From assembly GCA_041389525.1 (NCBI GenBank), contig JAWKRR010000012.1, positions 77,773 through 141,772 of the forward strand: a stretch of DNA of 64,000 nt. The letters run 5' to 3'. Origin of the DNA: JACKFB01 sp041389525. GTDB taxonomy: Bacteria; Myxococcota_A; UBA9042; PHBI01; JACKFB01. Positions 56,586 to 64,000 of the stretch are shown piece after piece. Under the pieces are notes generated by a model. That model saw only the letters and a list, made by a program, of their open reading frames with translations. It was not told the DNA's origin and made no database searches. Each line of letters opens with the position of its first letter. Positions within the stretch are counted from its first letter, which is position 1. The translations under genes and the position numbers were made by a program.

Positions 56586-57905
56586 CTAGTGTCGGTGCCG
56601 CTTCGGGATGGGGGTCTGCCAAGCGGAGCCCACCGTGACCACGTTCGGCGTGCCGGTCTCGGTCCAGTCCTTGTTGTAGTCGAACGCCTCGCCCGTCGAG
56701 CGCCGCACCTGCCAGCGTCGCTTGCCCTCGTGGTCGTACTGCACCGCGAGGTCGGTCTTCCCGTCGCCGTTCGCGTCGAGGAGGTCGAAGGCCACCACGT
56801 TGGGCGTCGAGGTCTCGGTCCAGTCCTTGTTGTAGCCGAAGGCCTCGCCGGTCGAGCGCCGGGCCTGCCAGCGCCGCTTGCCCTTGTGGTCGTACACCAG
56901 GACCAGATCGGCCTTGCGGTCGCCGTCCATGTCGGCCAGCCCGACCACCTCTACGTTGGGCGTGCTCGTCTCGGTCCAGTCGCCGTTGAACTCGAAGGCT
57001 TCGCCGTTGGAGCGCCGGGCCTGCCAGCGCCGTTTGCCCTGATGGTCGTACACCAGCACGAGGTCCGCCTTGCCGTCACCGTTGACGTCCGCCAGCCCCA
57101 CGGCGTCGACGTTGGGGGTCGAGGTCTCGGTCCAGTCGCCGTTGAACGCGAACGCGGTCCCGGTCGACAGGCGCGCCTGCCAGCGCCGCTTGCCCTGGTG
57201 GTCGTACTGCAAGACGAGGTCGGCCCTGCCGTCGCCGTCAACGTCCGCGAGGCCGACGGCCGTCACGTTCGGCGTCGACGTCTCGGTCCAGTCGCCGCTG
57301 GTGTCGAAGCGCTCGCCCGTCGACAGGCGCGCCTGCCAGCGCCGCTTGCCCTGGTGGTCGTACTGCAAGACGAGGTCGGCCTTGCCGTCGCCGTTGACGT
57401 CCGCCACGCCGACCGCGGTCACGTCAGGGGTTCGGGTGTCGGTCCAGTCCTTGTTGTAGTCGAAGGCCTCGCCGTTGGAGCGCCTCGCCTGCCAACGCCG
57501 CGTCCCCTGGTGGTCGTACTGGAGCACCAGGTCGGCCTTGCCGTCGCCGTCCACGTCGTGGCTGACGGGCGGCCGGCGGCGACCCATCGGCCCCGCGGGC
57601 GGCGGAGAGGGCGCAGCCTCGGCCTCGGGCGCCGCGGTGGGCTCAGGCTCGGCGGCCGCGGTCACGCACTCGCAGACGGACATCTTGCCCCGCACCGTGG
57701 TCCACCACTGGCCACGCCACTCCGAGGGCGGCGTGCACACCCGCGGGCACTTCTTCTTCGCGTCCCCATCGTTCCAGATGGCGCCTGCTTCGCGCGCCTC
57801 CTTGGTCACCTGGGGTGGGTCCGCGGCCAGCGCCGTCGTGGCCGCAATCGCTGCGAACGCGAGCGCTGTCACAGCGCCGACTAGGATCGATGTCGTCTTC
57901 CGCAT
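56586..57905 (-). CDS. Secreted MVL-type lectin domain with six FG-GAP-like repeats
   Basis: A 439-residue exported protein. ATG 57905 follows AGGAG and gives a clean signal peptide ('TSILVGAVTALAFAAIAATTALAA'). The mature start 'EAGAIWNDGDAKKKCPRVC', followed by 'WRGQWWTTVRGKMSVCEC', matches the mannan-binding domain of the Microcystis viridis lectin (MVL) family, with four Cys. After a Pro/Ala/Glu linker come six repeats of 52 residues, each 'DVNGDGKADLVLQYDHQGKRRWQAR' in short form; every repeat has a DxDGDxxxD calcium-binding loop, apart from one 'DMDGDRKAD'. This looks like a calcium-stabilised beta-propeller with a glycan-binding head. It converges on LOX-A and is downstream of LOX-B on the same strand, with a 362-bp gap. 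Confidence 0.85.
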   Translation of the reverse strand: MRKTTSILVGAVTALAFAAIAATTALAADPPQVTKEAREAGAIWNDGDAKKKCPRVCTPPSEWRGQWWTTVRGKMSVCECVTAAAEPEPTAAPEAEAAPSPPPAGPMGRRRPPVSHDVDGDGKADLVLQYDHQGTRRWQARRSNGEAFDYNKDWTDTRTPDVTAVGVADVNGDGKADLVLQYDHQGKRRWQARLSTGERFDTSGDWTETSTPNVTAVGLADVDGDGRADLVLQYDHQGKRRWQARLSTGTAFAFNGDWTETSTPNVDAVGLADVNGDGKADLVLVYDHQGKRRWQARRSNGEAFEFNGDWTETSTPNVEVVGLADMDGDRKADLVLVYDHKGKRRWQARRSTGEAFGYNKDWTETSTPNVVAFDLLDANGDGKTDLAVQYDHEGKRRWQVRRSTGEAFDYNKDWTETGTPNVVTVGSAWQTPIPKRHRH

Positions 57906-58267
57906 GGGGGTTCTCCTTGCGCGGGTGGGGCGTGCGCGTGCCGGATTGCGGCCCAAAGACGGGACCGAGCGCCCGAAGGCACCCGAGCCGAGGGGCCCAG
58001 GACGCGTAAATTGTTGAGGGATTCCCTGGCAGTAAAGATGCCACCCCCGCCCACGTCAACCCCAACGAGTCCCGCCGACCCGCACCTGTACCCGCGCCCG
58101 CCAAGCCAAGACCCGCCCGATTGCCCGCTCCGTGCTCCTCCGTGTCTCCGTGTCTCCGTGGTAAACAACGCAACCCCGTCCGGCCCCCGCCCCCGCCCGC
58201 AAACACTCAACCCCGTCCCACTCTCGCCCCCGCCCCGCAAGCACTCCACCCCATCCGCCCCGACACC
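57906..58267. repeat. Intergenic region with dispersed repeat copy 2 and short direct repeats
   Basis: This 362-bp gap separates LOX-B from the lectin gene on the same strand. It contains the second copy of the CTCCGTG repeat (58128-58164; 35 of 37 positions match copy 1 at 5991-6027). It also has a 17-bp segment GCAAACACTCAACCCCG (58199-58215) that is identical to 56465-56481 behind LOX-A, and a diverged copy at 58237-58253. Around these is a C-rich tract. The promoter of the lectin gene must lie near 57910-58030; I see no clear consensus boxes. Confidence 0.65.
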
Positions 58268-60025
58268 TCAGATTTCGATGCTGCGGCTGACGTTGTAGGG
58301 GTCCAGGTACGTGTAGGTCGCCTCGCCAGCGCTCGCCAACTGCACGTTCCGGCGCCGCAAGGTCTCCGACACCGTCGCGAGGCGCTGGCGATAGGTCTGG
58401 ACGGCGTCCGCCGCCGCGGGCTCGACGTCGGGGTGAAAGGCCGGCGAGTCGCCCGTGCGAATGAGCGAGGTGTAGGTCGGCGCGCTCAGGACGCGGGCCA
58501 TGTTGAGCTGGCCCAGGCTCTGGGCGCGCCCAGGCATGGTGCGCCAGAAGTCGATCTCGGCGATGGGGCGGCCGACGACGAGATCGAGGTTGGCCTGGGT
58601 CACCCGCAGCGAGGTCGGCGAGTAGAGCGGCCAGCCGTAGCGGTCGTACTGCCCGTTGTTGACCGCCGCGTGCTGCGCCGAAGCTCTGAAGAGGATCTCG
58701 GCCAAGGTCCGCCCAAGCTCGGCGCGCGTCGCGAACGCGGACGGAAAGCCGCTCAGCGCAGCCCCCTGCCGTGACGCCACCTCGGCGGCCCAGCCCTGAA
58801 CCTCCCAATCCGCAGCCACCGCAGCGTCATCGGGGTACCAGACGTGCGCCAGCGCGTGGGTTAGCTGCCGCGTCGCCCCCACCAAGGCGGTCGCGTCCTC
58901 GCGGTACCAGCAGAAGGGCAGCACCTCGCGGTCGTCCAGCCCGCGCCGCGCCAAGTCCTCGTCCAGGGACATCCGCTTGAAGTCCCAATGTTCCCAGATG
59001 GCGCCTACCAGATTGAGGGCGCCGCGCGCGCCGACACCGATGGCGCGGTCGATGGGGCCGTCCTTGTTGAGCAGGCTGGTCCGCGCCAGCGCGTCGATGG
59101 CGAGGTTGTCGCGGAAGTGTGGCGCCAGCAGCTGGATAATCGGGTGGTCCGGGTGCAGGTGCCGATGCGCGCAGACGGCGATCAGCTCGATGACGAGGTG
59201 GGTGTCCAGCAGGTGGCTGACGGCCTCGTGGTAGGCGCCGTCCGCCATCTGGAAGTGGGACTTGGCGAGCGCCCAGTTGGCCGGCCCGCTGTGGGGCGTC
59301 ACCGGCTGGTTGGCGCCGCTGTGATCGGCGGGCCACAGCCGGATCGCCAGCGGGCGCAAGGCCCCGTCCGGCCCGGCGAAGAAGAGGGCCGTCGGCGCGC
59401 TCCACGCCACGTGCACCGGGATGACCGCCTCGACCAGCCGCACCGCCGAGTAGTCGCACGCGAAGAGCCGCCCCTGGCTGTAGGCCTTGTGCACCGTCCA
59501 GCCCGGCGCCAGCGTGCTCAGCGTGTCGTCGGCCGCCCGGCACAGCGCGTCGTCGGGCAGGTCCGCGCAGCGCGTCAGCGTCATGGGGTTGCAGCCATTG
59601 ATGCGCTGCTCGGCGAAGTCCAGGTCGCTGCGCCATCGCTCCGCGGCGAAGGCCGGCGGGCGGATGCTCTCGAACAGGCGCGCGTACTCGCGATACGACT
59701 CCATCTTCGCGCGGGGGTTGAGCAGCGCGCTCAGCGCCTGGTTCACCTTGGTCGCGGTCTGGTTCTGGATGAACTGACCCCACTTGCGCCACGAGAAGGT
59801 CTCCTCGGGCGGCAGGCCCGCGAGCTTCAGGGGCAGCGGGAAGCGCAGCCAGTCGCCGAAGCCCTCCCACATCGGCTCGGTCGGGGGGTGCCACTGGGTC
59901 AGCGCGTAGGCGTCGCGTCGCTGGCGGATGGTGGCCGCCCGCCCGCGCCGGCGGTCCGACGAGCAGTACTGCGGGATGCGGTAGCGGCTTGGGCGGGCGG
60001 GTCCGCGCCCGGTGGGGTCGCTCAT
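58268..60025 (-). CDS. Lipoxygenase-family protein (LOX-B)
   Basis: A 585-residue lipoxygenase with all expected iron ligands: His266 and His271 in 'YHEAVSHLLDTH', His452 and Asn456 in 'QHAAVNNGQYD', and a C-terminal Ile585 ('NVSRSIEI'). Other family marks are 'INGCNPMTLTR', 'WALAKSHFQMAD' and 'HPIIQLLAPHFRDN'. It should oxygenate polyunsaturated fatty acids to hydroperoxides. The start at ATG 60025 overlaps the stop of the membrane-catalase gene by ATGA, so the two are translationally coupled. It is a distinct paralogue of LOX-A, with only short motifs in common. No PLAT domain or signal peptide is visible. Confidence 0.92.
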   Translation of the reverse strand: MSDPTGRGPARPSRYRIPQYCSSDRRRGRAATIRQRRDAYALTQWHPPTEPMWEGFGDWLRFPLPLKLAGLPPEETFSWRKWGQFIQNQTATKVNQALSALLNPRAKMESYREYARLFESIRPPAFAAERWRSDLDFAEQRINGCNPMTLTRCADLPDDALCRAADDTLSTLAPGWTVHKAYSQGRLFACDYSAVRLVEAVIPVHVAWSAPTALFFAGPDGALRPLAIRLWPADHSGANQPVTPHSGPANWALAKSHFQMADGAYHEAVSHLLDTHLVIELIAVCAHRHLHPDHPIIQLLAPHFRDNLAIDALARTSLLNKDGPIDRAIGVGARGALNLVGAIWEHWDFKRMSLDEDLARRGLDDREVLPFCWYREDATALVGATRQLTHALAHVWYPDDAAVAADWEVQGWAAEVASRQGAALSGFPSAFATRAELGRTLAEILFRASAQHAAVNNGQYDRYGWPLYSPTSLRVTQANLDLVVGRPIAEIDFWRTMPGRAQSLGQLNMARVLSAPTYTSLIRTGDSPAFHPDVEPAAADAVQTYRQRLATVSETLRRRNVQLASAGEATYTYLDPYNVSRSIEI

Positions 60026-62754
60026 GGCAGGCGCCCCCGGGGTGCCTCGGGCGAGCGGCCGAGCAGCCGGTACAGCGTCAAGCGCAGCTCCCCGACCATG
60101 CGCACCGCCCGGACCTGGGCCTCGGCCAACGAGCGCTCGTCGGACCAGGTCGCCGACCGGGGCGTCGCGATGACGCCGCCGCCGTTTCCTGGGTCGAAGA
60201 AGAGGCACTCGGTGGCTTGGGGCGGCAGGATCTCGGTCAACACCACCGTGCCCACGTCGTGCCAGGGGAAGTCGGCCTCGTCCCAGCCCACCGTCGCGTC
60301 GTACCAGGCGCCGGCGTCGTCGACCGAGGACGCACGGTCGCGGGGGGCGGGGCCCAGCTGGGTCTGCAGCCGCAGGCGTGCCTCGCCGGAGTTCAGGCGC
60401 GAGGCGAGCTCGGTGTGCAGGTAGTTCTTCGGCCGCGCCTCGGTGGGCAGGCGCTTCACGTTCCAGGGCGCGTCCTCGTCGGGCGGCGCGGGGAGACCTG
60501 ACTCCACGGCGTCTCCGTCGGGGATGAGGCGCATCCGGCAGCGAAGGCCCACGGTCTCGTCGTCCGCGTTGGTGCCGACCCACAAGCGCACGAGGCGGGT
60601 GTGATAGTGCAGTGCAGCAAAGCTGGCGGGCGCGCGGCGCAGCATCGCGATGGAGGCCTCGCGGGCCGCGTAGCTCTTCTTGAGCCAGCGCGTGCGCAGC
60701 CAGCCGGGGGTCCAGCGCAGCGCCATGGCCTGGGCCGCGTTGGCGACATGGCCAAAAGCGCCAGTCGCCATCAGGAGATCCATGCGCTCCGTGGAGCTCG
60801 GCGAGGACAGGCTCAGGGCGCAGCCGCGGGCGTCCAGGGCGGCGTCGTCGGGCTGGGTCTCGTTGGAGAAACGGACGGTACACAGCAGGCGCTCGGGGCC
60901 GGCGGCGAAGAACGCGGTGCGGGGGAGGGCGGGCGTGTCGGCCAGCTCGAAGGTCCCGGTCGCGCCGACGCCGACGCGGTGGTAGGCGCGGGTCCGGCGG
61001 AAGAGGGTCGAGCCGAAGAGCGGCAGCCCCGAGCCGAGGTCGGTGGAGAGCCAGCCCGAGGGTCGCGGCTGACCGGCGAGATCGTTGACGCGCAGCGGGA
61101 TGCGGGCGGCCGAGGCGTTGGTCAGGGCCAGGGCGGCGACGATGGTCGGCCAGGCCAGGGTCCACTGCTCGTAGTGCTCGGAGTCGAAGACGTACACAAA
61201 GGTGATGACGAAGGCGCCTTGCCAGACGGCGAACCAGCGGCAGAGGCCGCGCCAGGACCACTCGTGGGCTGAGCCGGCCGTGAACGCGCTGGTGGCGGCC
61301 ATCACGGCCCAGAAGGGAGCGGTGCCGCGCAGGGTGGTCGCGACGAGGGGCTCCACGCCGGTCTCTCGATGGTCGGTGCGCAGCAGCATGGTGCTCAGCC
61401 ACCCGGGCCAGACCGCGACGGCGACGGCGAGCAGGGCGAAGAACACCGTCTGCCAGAAGCACACCCGGTAGACCCAGCGCGGCTTGGTGTCGGCGGCGCC
61501 TCGGTAGAGTTCGTCGCCGGTCTCCCAGTCGGGGAAGAGCCAGACCAGCAGATTGGCGATGGCGATGACCACGGAGAGGGCGAGCACGACGGGGGTGGTG
61601 ACGTGGAAGAAGAACTCGTCGGGGAAGACGATGTGGGTGCGGTCGAGGAGGCGGCAGGCGATGGAGACGCCGCCGCCGATGACGAAGAGGAGCGCGAAGT
61701 CGTGGCGCGAGCGGCGGTCGCGGCTGAGGATGGCCATGACGGTGAGGCCGAACAGGGCGAGGGCGAGGGGGCCGACGAGGCGGATGGAGTCCTCGGCGAG
61801 CTCGCGCTGGTCCGCGGGCGGGTAGTCGCGGCCGGGCAGCATCTCGTCGGTCAGCCAGCCGGCGCCGATCCAGGTCACGGCGAAGACGATCGCCAGGAGC
61901 GCGGCCTGGCACACCCACCAGAGGTCAAGGCTGCGGCGAACGAGGGCGATGAAGCGGCGGATCCAGCGGCGGTCGTAGAGGGTGAGCGTGTTGACCAAGC
62001 CGAGGAGCGCGTTGGGCAGGATGACGGAGACGCGCCAGGTGGTGAGGGCGAGGTCGGAGCTGAGGATCGCGACGGTCATGGCGAGCGCGGTGGCCCACTG
62101 GGCGACGAGGAAGGCTTGGCAGTAGCTGCGCCAAGTCTCGTCGCTCTGGGCGCCGATGGCGTGGTGGCTGATGAGGGCCATGGCGAAGTAGAGCGAGGCG
62201 GTGGCGTGGAGGACCTGCGTGCCGAACTCGCCCGAGAGGTCTGCCTGGCTGCCGAAGAGCTGGCTGACGACCCAGCCGGTGGAGCTGAGCAGGAGGACGC
62301 CGCAGACGGCGTAGTAGAAGGCTTGGATCGCCCAGATGCGGCCGAGCATGGGCGCCTCGTCGCTGGCGCTTGGGCGCACCGAGAGCGGGGTCGCTGAGGG
62401 CGCCGGCCGGATGAGGTAGGCGAGGTTTGCGATCGCGAATGCTGCGATGCAAACCTTGATCGGCAGCGGCGCGCCGAACCAGAGCGCGATGGCGAGACCG
62501 ATGAGCCAGGAGGCGACGAAGGCGGTGCAGAGGGACTCGCGGAGCCAGGAAAACGCTGGCCGAAGCACCATCAGGGTCAGGGCGGCGAGGCCGAGGGCCA
62601 GGGGCGCGAAGAGCTGGGCCAGCTCGATGTCGAGGTCTGGGCGGTCCACCGGCAGCTTCTCGATGAGGGCCAGCGGCCGGAAGGCCAGCACGCCGCCCAC
62701 GAAGAGCAGCAGCATGGCCTGGGCGAGCCACACCAAGCGCAGGAAGCGGCTCAT
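60022..62754 (-). CDS. Polytopic membrane protein fused to a catalase-related domain
   Basis: A 910-residue protein. About residues 1-560 hold roughly 12-14 hydrophobic helices arranged in three similar blocks (each with 'WA.QAFYY', 'LVNTLTLYDRRW' or 'VYRVCFWQTVFFAL' type starts), of unknown family. Residues ~575-900 are a catalase-superfamily domain: 'RAYHRVGVGATGTFEL' with the distal-type His592, 'VRFSNETQPDDAALDARGCAL', 'NYLHTELASRLNSGEARLRLQTQ' and 'FPWHDVGTVVLTEI'. In related catalase-like hydroperoxidases, heme converts lipoxygenase products to epoxides. The proximal Tyr cannot be placed with confidence, so heme binding is unproven. It overlaps LOX-B by 4 nt. Confidence 0.75.
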   Translation of the reverse strand: MSRFLRLVWLAQAMLLLFVGGVLAFRPLALIEKLPVDRPDLDIELAQLFAPLALGLAALTLMVLRPAFSWLRESLCTAFVASWLIGLAIALWFGAPLPIKVCIAAFAIANLAYLIRPAPSATPLSVRPSASDEAPMLGRIWAIQAFYYAVCGVLLLSSTGWVVSQLFGSQADLSGEFGTQVLHATASLYFAMALISHHAIGAQSDETWRSYCQAFLVAQWATALAMTVAILSSDLALTTWRVSVILPNALLGLVNTLTLYDRRWIRRFIALVRRSLDLWWVCQAALLAIVFAVTWIGAGWLTDEMLPGRDYPPADQRELAEDSIRLVGPLALALFGLTVMAILSRDRRSRHDFALLFVIGGGVSIACRLLDRTHIVFPDEFFFHVTTPVVLALSVVIAIANLLVWLFPDWETGDELYRGAADTKPRWVYRVCFWQTVFFALLAVAVAVWPGWLSTMLLRTDHRETGVEPLVATTLRGTAPFWAVMAATSAFTAGSAHEWSWRGLCRWFAVWQGAFVITFVYVFDSEHYEQWTLAWPTIVAALALTNASAARIPLRVNDLAGQPRPSGWLSTDLGSGLPLFGSTLFRRTRAYHRVGVGATGTFELADTPALPRTAFFAAGPERLLCTVRFSNETQPDDAALDARGCALSLSSPSSTERMDLLMATGAFGHVANAAQAMALRWTPGWLRTRWLKKSYAAREASIAMLRRAPASFAALHYHTRLVRLWVGTNADDETVGLRCRMRLIPDGDAVESGLPAPPDEDAPWNVKRLPTEARPKNYLHTELASRLNSGEARLRLQTQLGPAPRDRASSVDDAGAWYDATVGWDEADFPWHDVGTVVLTEILPPQATECLFFDPGNGGGVIATPRSATWSDERSLAEAQVRAVRMVGELRLTLYRLLGRSPEAPRGRLP

Positions 62755-62770
62755 CGGCGACTCCGCGGGG

Positions 62771-63910
62771 TCATCCGGCGGCGCCCCACGAGGCGTCCGA
62801 CTTCTTCTGCTCGAGCCGGGCGGCCTCGACGCCCTCGGGGTAGAGCTCCGCGTCGTCGTTGAACTCGTCGACGTTGCGCTCGCCGTGGTTGGGCAGGCGC
62901 GGCCACACGCCTCGCCGCTTCAGCGCCCAGATCCGCGCGCGCTTCGCGATGTCCGACTTGGCGCGCATGTAGTTGAGGCTGTTGGGGTCGTCGATGCTCT
63001 TCGCCGGCAGGATGCCGAGGCCCGGCGGGTGGTGGCTCAAGGAGAACCACATGAACTGGTCGTCTTCCCAGCCCAAGGCGCGGTCGATGGTCACCGTGGC
63101 GAGGTCGTGCCAGGGAAACTGCGCGGCGTCCCAGGGCTTGTTCGAGTTGAAGATCTCGGGGTCTTCGCCCGCCTTCGCCTCCCGCGTCTGGACCTGGATG
63201 AGGTACTCGATGGGGCCGCGGGCGACGCGCTCGACCCACTCGCGCTTGAGGTAGTTGCGGTCGCGTGGTTCGGCGGGGTCGAGCTGCTGGCTGCCCTCGA
63301 AGCGACCGAAGCGGGCCTCGTCCAGGCCGCTGGGCTCGAGCGGCGCGCCGTGAGGCACCACGCGGTAGCAGGCGTAGCGCTGGACGCCGTCGGTCCCAAC
63401 CCAGCTCAGCGGGCACTGACTCGTGTACTCCAGCGTGTGGTACGAGCCCGGCAGCCGCACCAAGCTGTCGCGCGCGGCCTCGCGGCCTGCGGGGTAGCGC
63501 TTGTACCACTCGGTGTAGCAGACCCCGCGCTTGTTGCGCCGCATGAAGACGAACTGCAGGAAGTTGCGCGCGGTCCAGAACAGCGACCGGCCGCTGTTGA
63601 GCTCGAGGTCGAGCGGGCTTGCCACGGGCGCGTCGGCGAACTTGAGGGAGAGCGAGCGCACCAGGACCATCCCGTCGTCCATGAAGCCGGCGGACGCGTG
63701 CCGCACCCGGGCGCCAAACTCCGCGCCGGGCGCGAAGAAGGGGTGGGGCGGGAAGCGCTGGTCCTCGACGACTCGAATCCGCCCGCGGCCGGAGACCCCG
63801 TTGTTGTGCGACATCTTCCGCCGCCGGATGAGCCCGAGGTAGATGGCGATGAACCAGCAAAAGAGGGTGGTCAGGAACCACAGCACGAGCTTGTCCCAAA
63901 TCGCCTTCAT
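62771..63910 (-). CDS. Membrane-anchored catalase-related protein
   Basis: A 379-residue protein with one N-terminal helix ('LVLWFLTTLFCWFIAIYLGL', about 8-28) and a catalase-superfamily domain: 'ARVRHASAGFMDDG' with the distal-type His71, 'SPLDLELNSGRSLFW', 'SYHTLEYTSQCPLSWVG', 'NYLKREWVERVARGPIEYLIQVQ', 'FPWHDLATVTIDRAL' and 'FSLSHHPPGLGILPAKS'. The shared FPWHD block shows homology with the C-terminal domain of the next gene. This group includes hydroperoxide-converting hemoproteins that work with lipoxygenases. It is the first gene of the three-gene LOX-B operon (16 nt to the next). The 90 bp upstream, up to the window edge, hold no visible gene and probably carry the promoter. Confidence 0.78.
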   Translation of the reverse strand: MKAIWDKLVLWFLTTLFCWFIAIYLGLIRRRKMSHNNGVSGRGRIRVVEDQRFPPHPFFAPGAEFGARVRHASAGFMDDGMVLVRSLSLKFADAPVASPLDLELNSGRSLFWTARNFLQFVFMRRNKRGVCYTEWYKRYPAGREAARDSLVRLPGSYHTLEYTSQCPLSWVGTDGVQRYACYRVVPHGAPLEPSGLDEARFGRFEGSQQLDPAEPRDRNYLKREWVERVARGPIEYLIQVQTREAKAGEDPEIFNSNKPWDAAQFPWHDLATVTIDRALGWEDDQFMWFSLSHHPPGLGILPAKSIDDPNSLNYMRAKSDIAKRARIWALKRRGVWPRLPNHGERNVDEFNDDAELYPEGVEAARLEQKKSDASWGAAG

Positions 63911-64000
63911 CGGCTCGACACCGCCTGCATTTTCAGTTGTGCCGAGAGGCTACCCGCTCCTATCGGCGTTGACCACCGCACCCGCACGCGCGACCGGACG

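Noticed and set aside
58165..58260. C-rich short repeats as a possible CRISPR array
   Set aside because: Units are irregular, there are no equal-length unique spacers, and no cas genes are present in the window.
58268..61918. An apparent 1216-residue fusion ending in LOX-B
   Set aside because: Upstream of the LOX-B ATG at 60025 the frame runs out of phase through the membrane-catalase gene and gives Arg/Pro-rich nonsense, so it is not a LOX fusion protein.

Overview
The window is about 69% GC, with dense genes, many GTG starts and frequent 4-nt stop/start overlaps. The gene content fits a Myxococcota or Bradymonadota-type deltaproteobacterium. The supporting features are an alternative complex III plus cytochrome oxidase super-cluster, choice-of-anchor and FG-GAP surface proteins, a PilZ protein, RCC1 repeats behind an acidic Asp/Glu/Pro linker, and a kinase-ATPase-cyclase hybrid. 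The assignment is inferred from gene content only.

Layout. 0-15 kb is mostly housekeeping: a partial NamZ-like gene, a surface lipoprotein, PilZ, tyrosine catabolism (hpd-hmgA), serC, hrpB, a DUF6918-like gene, a YqgE/AlgH gene facing a lipoprotein, a SerA homologue that seems to have lost its catalytic residues, and a CysQ-like phosphatase. From 33.0 down to 15.1 kb on the minus strand there is one nearly gap-free respiratory array: an 8-Cys membrane protein, ctaA, ctaB, an ABC transporter pair, SCO, actA-F, a single-pass membrane protein, a second SCO, and coxII-I-III-IV. It would encode heme A synthesis, copper delivery, quinol:cytochrome c oxidoreduction by ACIII, and an A2-type oxygen reductase.

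33.1-39.5 kb is abnormal. Every protein-coding gene there (a Sua5-type tRNA-modification enzyme, an RCC1-repeat surface protein, an AbiE toxin-antitoxin pair) is broken by many small frameshifts. One of two adjacent tRNA genes also carries single-base indels. This looks like either unpolished sequence or a decayed island; the mix of indels, including in a tRNA and a normally essential gene, makes sequence error the simpler reading. 39.7-44.8 kb holds a lepB-pyrR-pyrB-pyrC'-carA operon in which the dihydroorotase lacks its zinc ligands. A TonB receptor and lepA follow.

49-64 kb is the most unusual part. Next to a 1824-residue kinase/ATPase/GAF/cyclase protein lie two lipoxygenases and two membrane-attached catalase-related proteins. 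One of the latter is fused to a large polytopic membrane region. A secreted lectin-like FG-GAP protein sits between the lipoxygenases. The arrangement resembles an unlinked, membrane-bound version of the known catalase-related hydroperoxidase/lipoxygenase fusions and may be an oxylipin pathway.
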